In this document: piece after piece, positions 18,428 to 25,630 of the stretch
Layout of the letters: every line of letters begins with the position of its first letter
Position numbering within the stretch: the first letter of the stretch is position 1
Assembly (NCBI RefSeq): GCF_003160695.1
Contig: NZ_QGDD01000006.1
Coordinates: forward strand, 124,001 to 188,000
Direction: 5' to 3'
DNA: 64,000 nt
DNA from: Nocardioides silvaticus
GTDB lineage: Bacteria; Actinomycetota; Actinomycetes; Propionibacteriales; Nocardioidaceae
Position numbers and translations under genes: made by a program
The notes under the pieces: generated by a model
What the model was told of the DNA's origin: nothing
Seen by the model: only the letters and a program-made list of their open reading frames with translations
Database searches by the model: none

Positions 18428-19873
18428 ATGTCAACGTCAACACAGGCCGCAGCGGGCAACCGCCGTTGGCTAGGGCTCGCGGTGATCGCCGCAGCCCAGT
18501 TCATGGTGATCATGGACACCTCGATCATCGGGGTGGCCCTCCCGCGCATGCAGGCCGAGCTGGGCTTCACCCAGGAGAACCTGTCGTGGGTCTTCAACGC
18601 CTACGTCGTGGCCCTCGGAGGCTTGCTGCTGCTGGGCGGCAAGCTCTCCGACGTGCTCGGAGCGCGGCGGGTCTTCTCGGCCGGCTGGGTCGTCCTGCTC
18701 GCCGGGTCGCTCATCGCCGGCCTTGCCGGGAACGTCGAGACCGAGCTCGTCGGCCGCGCCGTGCAGGGCGCTGGCTCTGCGCTGATCGCGCCCTCCGCGC
18801 TCACCCTCCTCTTCATGCTCTTCGGGGCCAACCCCAAGGAGCTGCCGAAGGCCCTCGCGCTCTACGGCGCTGCTGCCCCTGCGGGAGGCACGGCGGGGGT
18901 GTTCCTCGGTGGCGTGATCACCGAGTACCTGTCGTGGCCGTGGGTCTTCTGCATCAACATCCCGATCGCACTGGTCGTCATCGCGCTCGTGCCCGCCGTG
19001 ATGCCGGCCGGTGCCGCCGGTGCCGGACGCCGCGTCGACCTCCTCGGTGCGGTCGCCGTCACTGCCGGGCTCGCCGCGGCGGTCTACGGCGTCGTGCGGG
19101 CCCCCGAGGTCGGTTGGGACACCGGCCAGACCTGGGGCGTCCTCGCGGCGGCCGCCGCGCTGCTCGCCGGCTTCGTCTCCCTCCAGGCCAAGCGGCGGGA
19201 GCCGCTGGTGCGGCTCGGGATCTTCCGGTCGCCGAACCTAGCGGCCGCGAACATCGCGCAGCTCCTGCTCGGTGCGGCCTGGATCCCGATGTGGTTCTTC
19301 CTGAACCTCTACCTCCAGCAGGTACTGGGCTACACCGCCTTCCCCAGCGGCGCCGCGCTGCTGCCGATGACCGCCCTGATCATGGTCGGCATGATCGCGC
19401 TGGCCCCGCGGGTCCTCGCCGCGGTCGGCCCGAAGGCCGCGACTGTGACCGGTCTGGTGCTCCTCACCGCGGGCCTTGCCTGGCTCGCACTGATCGACCC
19501 CGACGGCTCCTACGCCGTCGACGTGCTGCCCGCCTCGCTGGTCGCGGCGCTCGGCATGGCCCTTGCCTTCATCCCCACCCTCGGCACCGCCATCTCCGCG
19601 GCGCGGCCGGAAGAGGGCGGTCTGGCGTCGGGCATCGTCAACACCAGTTACCAGATCGGCTCCGCGCTCGGGCTGGCCGTGATGTCTGCGATCGCGGCCG
19701 CGAACGGTGCTGACCAGCTCGGCGACAAGTCCGCTCTCACCGACGGGTTCTCCGCCGCCTTCATCGGCGCTGCCGTCGTCGCCGCCGTCGGCGCACTAGG
19801 CACGCTCGTCCTCTTCCGCAATCCCGTTGCGGCCGAGGCCGACGCCGAGACGCCCGAGCGCATCGCCGCCTGA
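18428..19873 (+). CDS. MFS exporter, DHA2 (14-helix) type
   Basis: A 481-residue proton-driven exporter of the DHA2 family. Motif C-like and DHA2 signatures are visible (AAAQFMVIMDTSIIGVALPRM at helix 1, NAYVVALGGLLLLGGKLSDVLGARR with motif A). About 14 hydrophobic segments follow. A good ribosome binding site (GAGGAGAAG) precedes the ATG at 18428. The CsoR-type operator upstream suggests induction by copper or another CsoR ligand, unusual because CsoR normally controls P-type ATPases; the transported substrate is unknown. Confidence 0.87.
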   Translation: MSTSTQAAAGNRRWLGLAVIAAAQFMVIMDTSIIGVALPRMQAELGFTQENLSWVFNAYVVALGGLLLLGGKLSDVLGARRVFSAGWVVLLAGSLIAGLAGNVETELVGRAVQGAGSALIAPSALTLLFMLFGANPKELPKALALYGAAAPAGGTAGVFLGGVITEYLSWPWVFCINIPIALVVIALVPAVMPAGAAGAGRRVDLLGAVAVTAGLAAAVYGVVRAPEVGWDTGQTWGVLAAAAALLAGFVSLQAKRREPLVRLGIFRSPNLAAANIAQLLLGAAWIPMWFFLNLYLQQVLGYTAFPSGAALLPMTALIMVGMIALAPRVLAAVGPKAATVTGLVLLTAGLAWLALIDPDGSYAVDVLPASLVAALGMALAFIPTLGTAISAARPEEGGLASGIVNTSYQIGSALGLAVMSAIAAANGADQLGDKSALTDGFSAAFIGAAVVAAVGALGTLVLFRNPVAAEADAETPERIAA

Positions 19874-19966
19874 CCCCGGCGGCACCGCTGCCCCCGCAGC
19901 GGTGCCGCCAGGTTGAGCTCCACCCTCACCGATGGACCGTGGAGACACACAGAGAGGAACCAGGAG

Positions 19967-20503
19967 ATGAACCCCCGCAACACCATGGCCGCCAACGCCA
20001 CCCTGCACTGCCTCACCGGCTGCGCTATCGGAGAGATCACCGGCTTGATGATCGGCACCGCGCTTGGCCTCAGCGCCGGAGTCACCATCGCCCTCGCCGT
20101 CGGCCTGGCCTTCCTGTTCGGCTACGCGCTGTCGACCCTGCCGCTGATCAAAGCCGGTCTCAGCTTCGGTGCCGCGCTCAGTGTCGTCTTCGCCGCCGAC
20201 ACCCTGTCCATCGCCACCATGGAGCTGGTCGACAACCTCGTCATGGCCGTCATCCCCGGCGCGATGGACTCCGGGCTCGTCAACCCCATCTTCTGGGTCG
20301 GCATGATGATCGCCCTCACGGCCGCCTTCATCGCGGCGTTCCCGGTCAACCGGTACCTCATCGACAAGGGCAAGGGTCACGCCCTCACCCACCAGTACCA
20401 CCACGGCAGCGACCACTCCGCGCACGGCGCCGACCGCGACCACCAGAGCTCGACGAGTCACGGTGCGGCCGAGCAGCCCCATCGCCGACAGGAGCACCTG
20501 TGA
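19967..20503 (+). CDS. DUF4396 membrane protein
   Basis: A 178-residue protein with four predicted membrane segments and a cytoplasmic or periplasmic His-rich tail (HQYHHGSDHSAHGADRDH). The N-terminal ATLHCLTGCAIGEITGLMIGT is the conserved DUF4396 start. Members cluster with copper-handling genes, and the His-rich tail suggests metal binding. CAGGAG sits directly before the ATG. It is 93 bases after the exporter and is probably co-transcribed with it. Its stop overlaps the next small gene (TGATG). Confidence 0.8.
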   Translation: MNPRNTMAANATLHCLTGCAIGEITGLMIGTALGLSAGVTIALAVGLAFLFGYALSTLPLIKAGLSFGAALSVVFAADTLSIATMELVDNLVMAVIPGAMDSGLVNPIFWVGMMIALTAAFIAAFPVNRYLIDKGKGHALTHQYHHGSDHSAHGADRDHQSSTSHGAAEQPHRRQEHL

Positions 20504-20649
20504 TGAACACCAACACCCTCGCCGCAGCCGTCATCGGCTTCCTCCTCGGCGGCCTCACCGTCTCGATCGCCGCCGAGCTCGAAGACGACGACCACCCCGC
20601 CCCCGAGCACGGCTCAGGGATGCACCAAACCGTCGACCAGCAGCCGTGA
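20503..20649 (+). CDS. Small single-pass membrane protein
   Basis: A 48-residue protein coupled to the DUF4396 gene through a TGATG overlap. One membrane helix (LAAAVIGFLLGGLTVSIAA) is followed by an acidic, His-containing tail (DDDHPAPEHGSGMHQ). It is too small for a family call. Its position and the tail suggest an accessory to the metal-resistance unit. Confidence 0.55.
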   Translation: MNTNTLAAAVIGFLLGGLTVSIAAELEDDDHPAPEHGSGMHQTVDQQP

Positions 20650-20796
20650 TCGGGACCTTGGTCCGGCTCGCCCGCCGTGCCACCCGCGATCCCGGCGTGC
20701 GGAGCGCAGCCGTCTGTCTGCTTCGCTGCCTCGCGGGGGAGCGGAGGTGCGCCCCCGCGCCGACACTCGTCTGGCCTCTGCGGGACAAGTCTCGCC

Positions 20797-22053
20797 TCAG
20801 CGTCTGAGGCTGGTCCGAGCGGGCGAGCCCGCGACCACGCCGACCGCGACGAAGGCTGACACGGCGAGCACGACGAACGCGGCGTCGTAGCCTCCGAGCG
20901 TCGTCGCAGCGACGGCTCCGAGCCAAGGTGCGCCGGCTGCAGCGAGACCGACACCGCCGGAGAGGACGCCGCTCCGGGCGCCGTAGCCGCTGGTGCCCCA
21001 CCGGTCGCTGACGGCGGAGGCCTGGATCAGGGTGAAGGCGCCCCGGGCGGTGCCGGCGAGGAACGCGATCGCGAACAGCAGGGGAAGCGGCCGCGGGACC
21101 GCGGCGAGGGCGAGGGTGAGGGCACCGGTCACGGCCAGGACCGTGACCAGGCGCGTGTCGGGCCCGAGCCGTCCGAGCGTCGGGGCGTAGGCGAGACGTC
21201 CGGCGACCTGCCCGACGCCGCCGATGCCGAGGGCCACTGCGCCCACCTGGATCGAGAGCCCGTCCTCGGCGAGCAGCGGGACGAGGTTGACCACGCCGGC
21301 GTAGATGGCCAGGCCGGCCATGGTCATGGCGAGCACGAGGAGCAGGAACGTGGGGGTGCGCAGCAGTGGGTCGCGGTCACTCGCCGGTGGGTCGTCCGTG
21401 GCCGCGGGCTCTGCGGTGGTCCTCGTCCAGGGGTGGCCGAGGCCGTACCAGTGCAGCGGAACGGTCAGGGCGAGCGGGACCGCCAGGACCAGGTAGGCGG
21501 TGCGCCAGTCGCCCGCCTGCTCGAGCACGGCGGCGAGCGGCGCGTAGACGGTCGAGGCGAGGCCGCCCACGAGGGTGATGGCGGTCAGGGCGCCGAGCCG
21601 GCGGTCGCCGCCCCAGTGCGTGACGGCGGCGAAGGCGGGCGGGTACAGGGTTGCGGACATCGCGGTCCCCGCCAGTGCCCATGCGGCCAGGAACCACCAC
21701 AGCGTGGGGGCGGCAGCGAACCCCAGGATCGCGGCGACGCCGACGGCCGACCCCACGGCCATCGCCGCGCGCGGCCCACGGCGGTCCAGGTGCCGGCCCA
21801 CCCGGAGCCCGAGGAGTGCCGCCGTCACCTGCGCCGCGGTGAAGCCGGCCATCATCGTGGTGAGCGACCAGCCCTCTTCCTCCGCGATGCGGGTGGCGAG
21901 CACGGGGAAGGCGTAGAACAGCACGCCCCACGTGGTGATCTGGCTGACGCACAGCACGAGGGTGACTCGGCGCAGGGCTCTGTCCGGGAGCGGCTCGACC
22001 GCACCCTGGACATCGGCCCGCGCCGTGTCAGCCACAGGTGGAGCCGCGCTCAC
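20797..22053 (-). CDS. MFS transporter of the arsenic locus
   Basis: A 12-helix major facilitator of about 418 residues. LCVSQITTWGVLFYAFPVLA forms helix 1 and GRHLDRRGPRAAM is the loop 2-3 motif. Its gene overlaps the 3' end of the ArsO-like gene, so the two are one unit. Transporters in this position beside ArsO-type oxidoreductases are candidate exporters for trivalent arsenicals or organoarsenicals. The start is uncertain: GTG at 22053 (26-base overlap) or GTG at 22035 (8-base overlap, GTGGCTGA). Confidence 0.82.
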   Translation of the reverse strand: MSAAPPVADTARADVQGAVEPLPDRALRRVTLVLCVSQITTWGVLFYAFPVLATRIAEEEGWSLTTMMAGFTAAQVTAALLGLRVGRHLDRRGPRAAMAVGSAVGVAAILGFAAAPTLWWFLAAWALAGTAMSATLYPPAFAAVTHWGGDRRLGALTAITLVGGLASTVYAPLAAVLEQAGDWRTAYLVLAVPLALTVPLHWYGLGHPWTRTTAEPAATDDPPASDRDPLLRTPTFLLLVLAMTMAGLAIYAGVVNLVPLLAEDGLSIQVGAVALGIGGVGQVAGRLAYAPTLGRLGPDTRLVTVLAVTGALTLALAAVPRPLPLLFAIAFLAGTARGAFTLIQASAVSDRWGTSGYGARSGVLSGGVGLAAAGAPWLGAVAATTLGGYDAAFVVLAVSAFVAVGVVAGSPARTSLRR

Positions 22054-23395
22054 CGCCGATGGTGAGGAGCTGATCGGACGGGGCGCAGCAGGCGCCCCCG
22101 CTCGCTTCGGTGGGCTGGCCGTCGAACACCCCGGAGCCGCCGCAGACACCGGACTCAGGGAGAACCAGGTCGACGCGGGCAGCGGCCTCCAGGTCGCCGT
22201 CGATCGCCGCGACGATGCTGCGGGTCTGCTCGAACCCCGTCAGCGCCAGGAACGACGGCGCTCGGCCGTAGGACTTCATGCCGGCCAGGTAGAGCCCCTG
22301 CTCCGGCTGTGCCAGCTCGGCGGCTCCGTGCGGGTAGACGGTGCCGCAGGAGTGCACGTTCGGGTCGATCAGCGGCGCCAGCTTGGTCGGTGCGGACAGA
22401 ACGGGGTCGAGGTCGAGGCGGACCTCGTCGAGCACGGTCAGGTCCGGCCGGAACCCGGTGACGACGACGACCTCGTCGACCTCGATCCGGCGACCGTCGA
22501 GTCCGGCGACCACCAGACGCCCGGAGTCGCCGGAGTCCTTCTCGACCACGGCGGTGCGGAACCCGGTCACCGTCTGGACCGGTCCGGACGCCACCGCGGC
22601 CTGTGCGCGCTTGCCGAGGGCGCCCCTCGCCTCGAGCTGGTCGTTGTCACCGCCGCCGAACGCGTCGTCGACGCCCGGCCGTCGGAGCACCCAGACGATC
22701 TCGGTGCCCGGGGCCTCCGCGGCGAGCGAGGTCAGGCCGACGAGGCTGTTCTGCGCGGACGCGCCGCGGCCGGCGACCAGCACCCGCTTGCCGCCGTACC
22801 GGGCACGGGTCGCGGCGTCGGTGAAGTCCGGGATGCCGTAAGTGATGCGGTCGGCGTTCTCGCGCTCGCCCGGTGCGGGCAGGCCGTCGCCGCCGAGCGG
22901 GTTCGGGCCACCCCAGGTCCCGGAGGCGTCGATCACGGCCGCAGCGGTGAGCAGGTGGATGCCCGCCGGGGTCCGGACGTGGACGGTGAAGGGGGCGTCC
23001 TCGCGGCCGGAGTCGACCAACCGGTCCCGGCCCTGCTTGGCGACGCCGACGACGCGGTGGCCGAGACGGACGTCGACCTCGCCGGTCGCGTCGAGGGCCG
23101 CGGCCAGGGGAGCCAGGTAGGCATCGACCCACTCGTTCCCGGTCGGGTAGGACGCGGGGTCGGGACGCTGCCAACCGGCACGGGTGAGCAATGCCTCGGC
23201 GGCGGGGTCGACGAGCTCGTTCCAGGAGGAGAACAGGCGCACGTGCCCCCACTCTCGCACGGCGGCGGCGGGGCCCTCGCCCGCTTCGAGGACGACGGTG
23301 GGCAGGCCGCGACCCTGGGCGTGGGCGGCGGCGGCGAGGCCGATCGGTCCGGCGCCGATGATGACGAGCGGGGCGTCGTGGGTGACAGCGGACAT
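22028..23395 (-). CDS. ArsO-like FAD-dependent monooxygenase/oxidoreductase
   Basis: A 455-residue flavoprotein. An N-terminal Rossmann motif (LVIIGAGPIGLAAAAHAQGRG) binds FAD, WGHVRLFSSWNELVDP follows, and a second dinucleotide motif (VLVAGRGASAQNSLVGL) suits NADPH. The layout is that of flavin monooxygenases called ArsO in ars operons. The C-terminus has clustered cysteines (SGVCGGSG and GGACCAPSD), which could bind As(III). It is divergent from the arsR-arsN gene across three operator palindromes and so should be arsenic-inducible. The enzymatic product is not established by sequence. Confidence 0.83.
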   Translation of the reverse strand: MSAVTHDAPLVIIGAGPIGLAAAAHAQGRGLPTVVLEAGEGPAAAVREWGHVRLFSSWNELVDPAAEALLTRAGWQRPDPASYPTGNEWVDAYLAPLAAALDATGEVDVRLGHRVVGVAKQGRDRLVDSGREDAPFTVHVRTPAGIHLLTAAAVIDASGTWGGPNPLGGDGLPAPGERENADRITYGIPDFTDAATRARYGGKRVLVAGRGASAQNSLVGLTSLAAEAPGTEIVWVLRRPGVDDAFGGGDNDQLEARGALGKRAQAAVASGPVQTVTGFRTAVVEKDSGDSGRLVVAGLDGRRIEVDEVVVVTGFRPDLTVLDEVRLDLDPVLSAPTKLAPLIDPNVHSCGTVYPHGAAELAQPEQGLYLAGMKSYGRAPSFLALTGFEQTRSIVAAIDGDLEAAARVDLVLPESGVCGGSGVFDGQPTEASGGACCAPSDQLLTIGGERGSTCG

Positions 23396-23421
23396 GAGCT
23401 GGTTTCCTCTCGGACGAATAG

Positions 23422-23437
23422 ATCGATGATCTTCGAT
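23422..23437. promoter_or_regulatory. ArsR operator palindrome 1
   Basis: ATCGATGATCTTCGAT, seven-base arms with one mismatch, near the ArsO-like gene start. Confidence 0.65.
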
Positions 23438-23458
23438 AGATTGAATGCTCGGACAATA

Positions 23459-23474
23459 ATCGAAGAACTTCGAT
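23459..23474. promoter_or_regulatory. ArsR operator palindrome 2
   Basis: ATCGAAGAACTTCGAT, with perfect arms ATCGAAG and CTTCGAT around AA, in the middle of the divergent region. Confidence 0.8.
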
Positions 23475-23489
23475 GGAAGCAAGTGAATC

Positions 23490-23505
23490 ATCGAAGTTCT
23501 TCGAT
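23490..23505. promoter_or_regulatory. ArsR operator palindrome 3
   Basis: ATCGAAGTTCTTCGAT, with the same perfect arms. It sits immediately before the -10 of the arsR-arsN gene, where bound repressor would block polymerase. Confidence 0.8.
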
Positions 23506-23506
23506 G

Positions 23507-23512
23507 TATAGT
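23507..23512 (+). promoter_or_regulatory. -10 element of arsR-arsN
   Basis: TATAGT, six bases before the GTG at 23519. The spacing implies a leaderless transcript and decides for this GTG over the ATG at 23504 that lies inside the operator. Confidence 0.65.
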
Positions 23513-23518
23513 CGTCTC

Positions 23519-24430
23519 GTGACCACGACCGAGCTCCAGATCCCCCCTTCCGGCGCCGTCGCCACCGGCTCTGCGGAGGATCTCTGCGCGCCGGCAGCGG
23601 CGGCCCAGTCAGCTCTGCTCGAGGCCGACGCCGCTGCTCGGTACGCCGAGTGGTTCGCCACGTTGTCCGACGCGACCCGGGTGCGCCTCCTGCACGGGGT
23701 CGCGAGTGCGCCCCGGGGCTCGATCACCGTCGGCGATCTCGCCGAGGCCCTCGGGATCAGCCAGTCGACCTGCTCCCACCACGTGCGCAAGCTCGCCGAG
23801 GTCGGCTTCGTCGTCGTCGACAAGGTCGGCCGCACCTCGATGGTGTCGGTGAACCCCACCTGCTGCACCGGGCTGCCGCACGCGGCCGACGTCGTGATGG
23901 GCTCGTTGAGCGCGGTGCCGTGCTGTCCTGAGGACCTTCCCGCCGACGTCACGACGCGGGCGATGGTCGACGCCGACCTGCCGATCGTCCGCGAGATCTA
24001 CGCCGAGGGCATCGCCACCCGCAATGCCACCTTCGAGACCGAGGTGCCCTCGCTCGCCGACCTGGCCGAGAAGTGGCTGCCCGGTCACCGGTGGGTCGCT
24101 GAGCGCGACGGCGTGCTGGTCGGCTGGACCGCCGTCAGCCCGGTCTCGGAGCGGGAGTGCTACGCCGGCGTCGGCGAGACCAGCGTCTACGTCAGCGAGC
24201 CCGCCCGGGGCGCGGGTGTCGGCAAGGCACTGTTGTTCCGCCAGGTCAACGAGGCGGACGCGAACGGACTCTGGACCCTGCAGACGTCGATCTTCCCCGA
24301 GAACCGCGCGTCCCTCGCGCTGCACCACTCGGCCGGCTACCGCACGCTCGCCGTGCGGCCGCGGATCGCCAAGCTCGGCGGTGAGTGGCGCGACACGGTC
24401 CTGCTCGAGCGCCGCCGTGCGACCGACTGA
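23519..24430 (+). CDS. ArsR repressor fused to ArsN/PAT-type N-acetyltransferase
   Basis: A 303-residue two-domain protein. Residues 1 to about 135 are an ArsR/SmtB winged helix (WFATLSDATRVRLLHGVAS, ITVGDLAEALGISQSTCSHHVRKL). A cysteine in the recognition helix and the C-terminal CC (NPTCCTGLPH) fit an As(III) site of the actinobacterial type. Residues about 140-303 are a GNAT domain resembling phosphinothricin/arsinothricin acetyltransferases (ATFETEVPS, VYVSEPARGAGVGKALL, TSIFPENRASLALHHSAGYR). ArsN normally stands alone. Fusion would tie arsenic sensing to detoxification of amino-acid-like arsenicals. It is followed by aquaporin and arsenate reductase genes. Confidence 0.87.
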   Translation: MTTTELQIPPSGAVATGSAEDLCAPAAAAQSALLEADAAARYAEWFATLSDATRVRLLHGVASAPRGSITVGDLAEALGISQSTCSHHVRKLAEVGFVVVDKVGRTSMVSVNPTCCTGLPHAADVVMGSLSAVPCCPEDLPADVTTRAMVDADLPIVREIYAEGIATRNATFETEVPSLADLAEKWLPGHRWVAERDGVLVGWTAVSPVSERECYAGVGETSVYVSEPARGAGVGKALLFRQVNEADANGLWTLQTSIFPENRASLALHHSAGYRTLAVRPRIAKLGGEWRDTVLLERRRATD

Positions 24431-24434
24431 CCCG

Positions 24435-25169
24435 ATGGGACCGGACCTCCACCGCCGGCTGACGGCGGAGCTGATCGGCACCGGGCTGCTCGTGACGGTC
24501 GTCGTCGGCTCCGGAATCGCCGCCCAGCGACTCTCGCCCGACGACGTCGGGCTCCAGCTCCTGCAGAACTCCATGGCGACGTTCCTCGGCCTGACCGTCC
24601 TGATCCTCCTGTTCGGCCCGGTCTCCGGTGCCCACCTCAATCCGGTGGTGTCCGCGGCGGACTGGCTGCTCGGTCGGCGGGCCGGCACCGGCCTGGTCGG
24701 CCGCGAGGTGATCGCCTACGCCGCTGCGCAGACCGTCGGCGGCTTCCTCGGCGCCGTGCTCGCGAACCTCATGTTCGACGTCGGTGTCGCCGAGGTCGCC
24801 ACCACCGAGCGCACGGGCGCCCCGCTGCTCCTCGGGGAGGTCGTCGCCACGGCGGGCCTGGTCGCGGTGATCTTCGCGCTGGCCCGCACCCACCGCGGAG
24901 CCCTCGCCGCCCCTGCGGTCGGCGCCTACATCGGAGCCGCCTACTGGTTCACGTCGTCGACGTCCTTCGCCAACCCGGCGGTGACCGTGGGCCGGATGTT
25001 CTCCGACACCTTCGCGGGCATCGATCCTGCTTCCGTGCCGGGGTTCATCGCAGCCCAGGTCGTCGGTGGAGCCCTCGGTCTCCTCCTGGTCGTCTACCTC
25101 TACCCGGGCGTCGCCGCCGCGGCCCGCGACGCCGTCGTCCCCCACCGTCCCCACCGGGAGGCCTCGTGA
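24435..25169 (+). CDS. MIP/aquaporin channel of the arsenic operon
   Basis: A 244-residue aquaglyceroporin-fold channel with six helices and the two pore motifs, NPV (GAHLNPVVSAADW) and NPA (FANPAVTVGRMF). In ars operons such channels (AqpS type) let As(III) formed inside the cell flow out, replacing ArsB or Acr3. The gene begins four bases after the arsR-arsN stop and overlaps arsC by four bases (GTGA), so all are one operon. Confidence 0.92.
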   Translation: MGPDLHRRLTAELIGTGLLVTVVVGSGIAAQRLSPDDVGLQLLQNSMATFLGLTVLILLFGPVSGAHLNPVVSAADWLLGRRAGTGLVGREVIAYAAAQTVGGFLGAVLANLMFDVGVAEVATTERTGAPLLLGEVVATAGLVAVIFALARTHRGALAAPAVGAYIGAAYWFTSSTSFANPAVTVGRMFSDTFAGIDPASVPGFIAAQVVGGALGLLLVVYLYPGVAAAARDAVVPHRPHREAS

Positions 25170-25630
25170 GCAACGCCCCTACCGCGCGACCGCAGGTCGT
25201 GTTCGCCTGTCGCAAGAACGGTGGCCGCTCGGTCATCTCCCGCCTGCTGACCCAGCACTACGCCGGCGACGCCGTCGTCGCGCTCTCGGCCGGGACGGAT
25301 CCGGGCGACCAGATCCACCCGGAGGTCGCCCGCGTCCTCGAGGACCTCGGCCTCGACACCTCGGGTGAGGCTCCGAAGCACCTCACCCGGGAGATGATCG
25401 CCGCCAGCGACCTCGCCATCACGCTCGGCTGCGGCGAGGAGTGCCCGTACGTCCCGGGTGTGAAGTACGTCGACTGGCCCGTCGACGACCCCAAGGGCCA
25501 GGACGACGCCACGGTCCGACGCATCGTCGCCGACCTCGACGTCCGTGTCCGCGCTCTCGTCGCCGAGCTCGCTCCCGGCCGAGCCCTGCCGCCGTCGCTC
25601 CTCGCTCCCGACTCGGTCCAGCAGCCTTGA
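25166..25630 (+). CDS. arsC: Arsenate reductase / arsenate-mycothiol transferase, LMW-PTP fold
   Basis: A 154-residue low-molecular-weight phosphatase-fold protein. The catalytic P-loop CRKNGGRS (Cys-X5-Arg, with Cys near residue 15) and the conserved GCGEECPYVPGVKYVDWPVDDP with the general acid Asp are present. It lacks the resolving cysteine pair of thioredoxin-linked ArsC. With mshB in the same window, mycothiol is the likely co-thiol, as for Corynebacterium ArsC1/2. GTG start overlaps the aquaporin stop. Confidence 0.92.
   Translation: MSNAPTARPQVVFACRKNGGRSVISRLLTQHYAGDAVVALSAGTDPGDQIHPEVARVLEDLGLDTSGEAPKHLTREMIAASDLAITLGCGEECPYVPGVKYVDWPVDDPKGQDDATVRRIVADLDVRVRALVAELAPGRALPPSLLAPDSVQQP

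Noticed and set aside
20646..20807. A 53-codon GTG frame following the small membrane-protein gene
   Set aside because: It has no ribosome binding site of its own, an Arg/Cys-rich product with no recognisable pattern, and overlaps the convergent exporter gene.
21932..23518. An upstream extension of the arsR-arsN frame by more than 500 codons
   Set aside because: The extension is antisense to the ArsO-like and exporter genes. The operator and leaderless promoter place the start at 23519.
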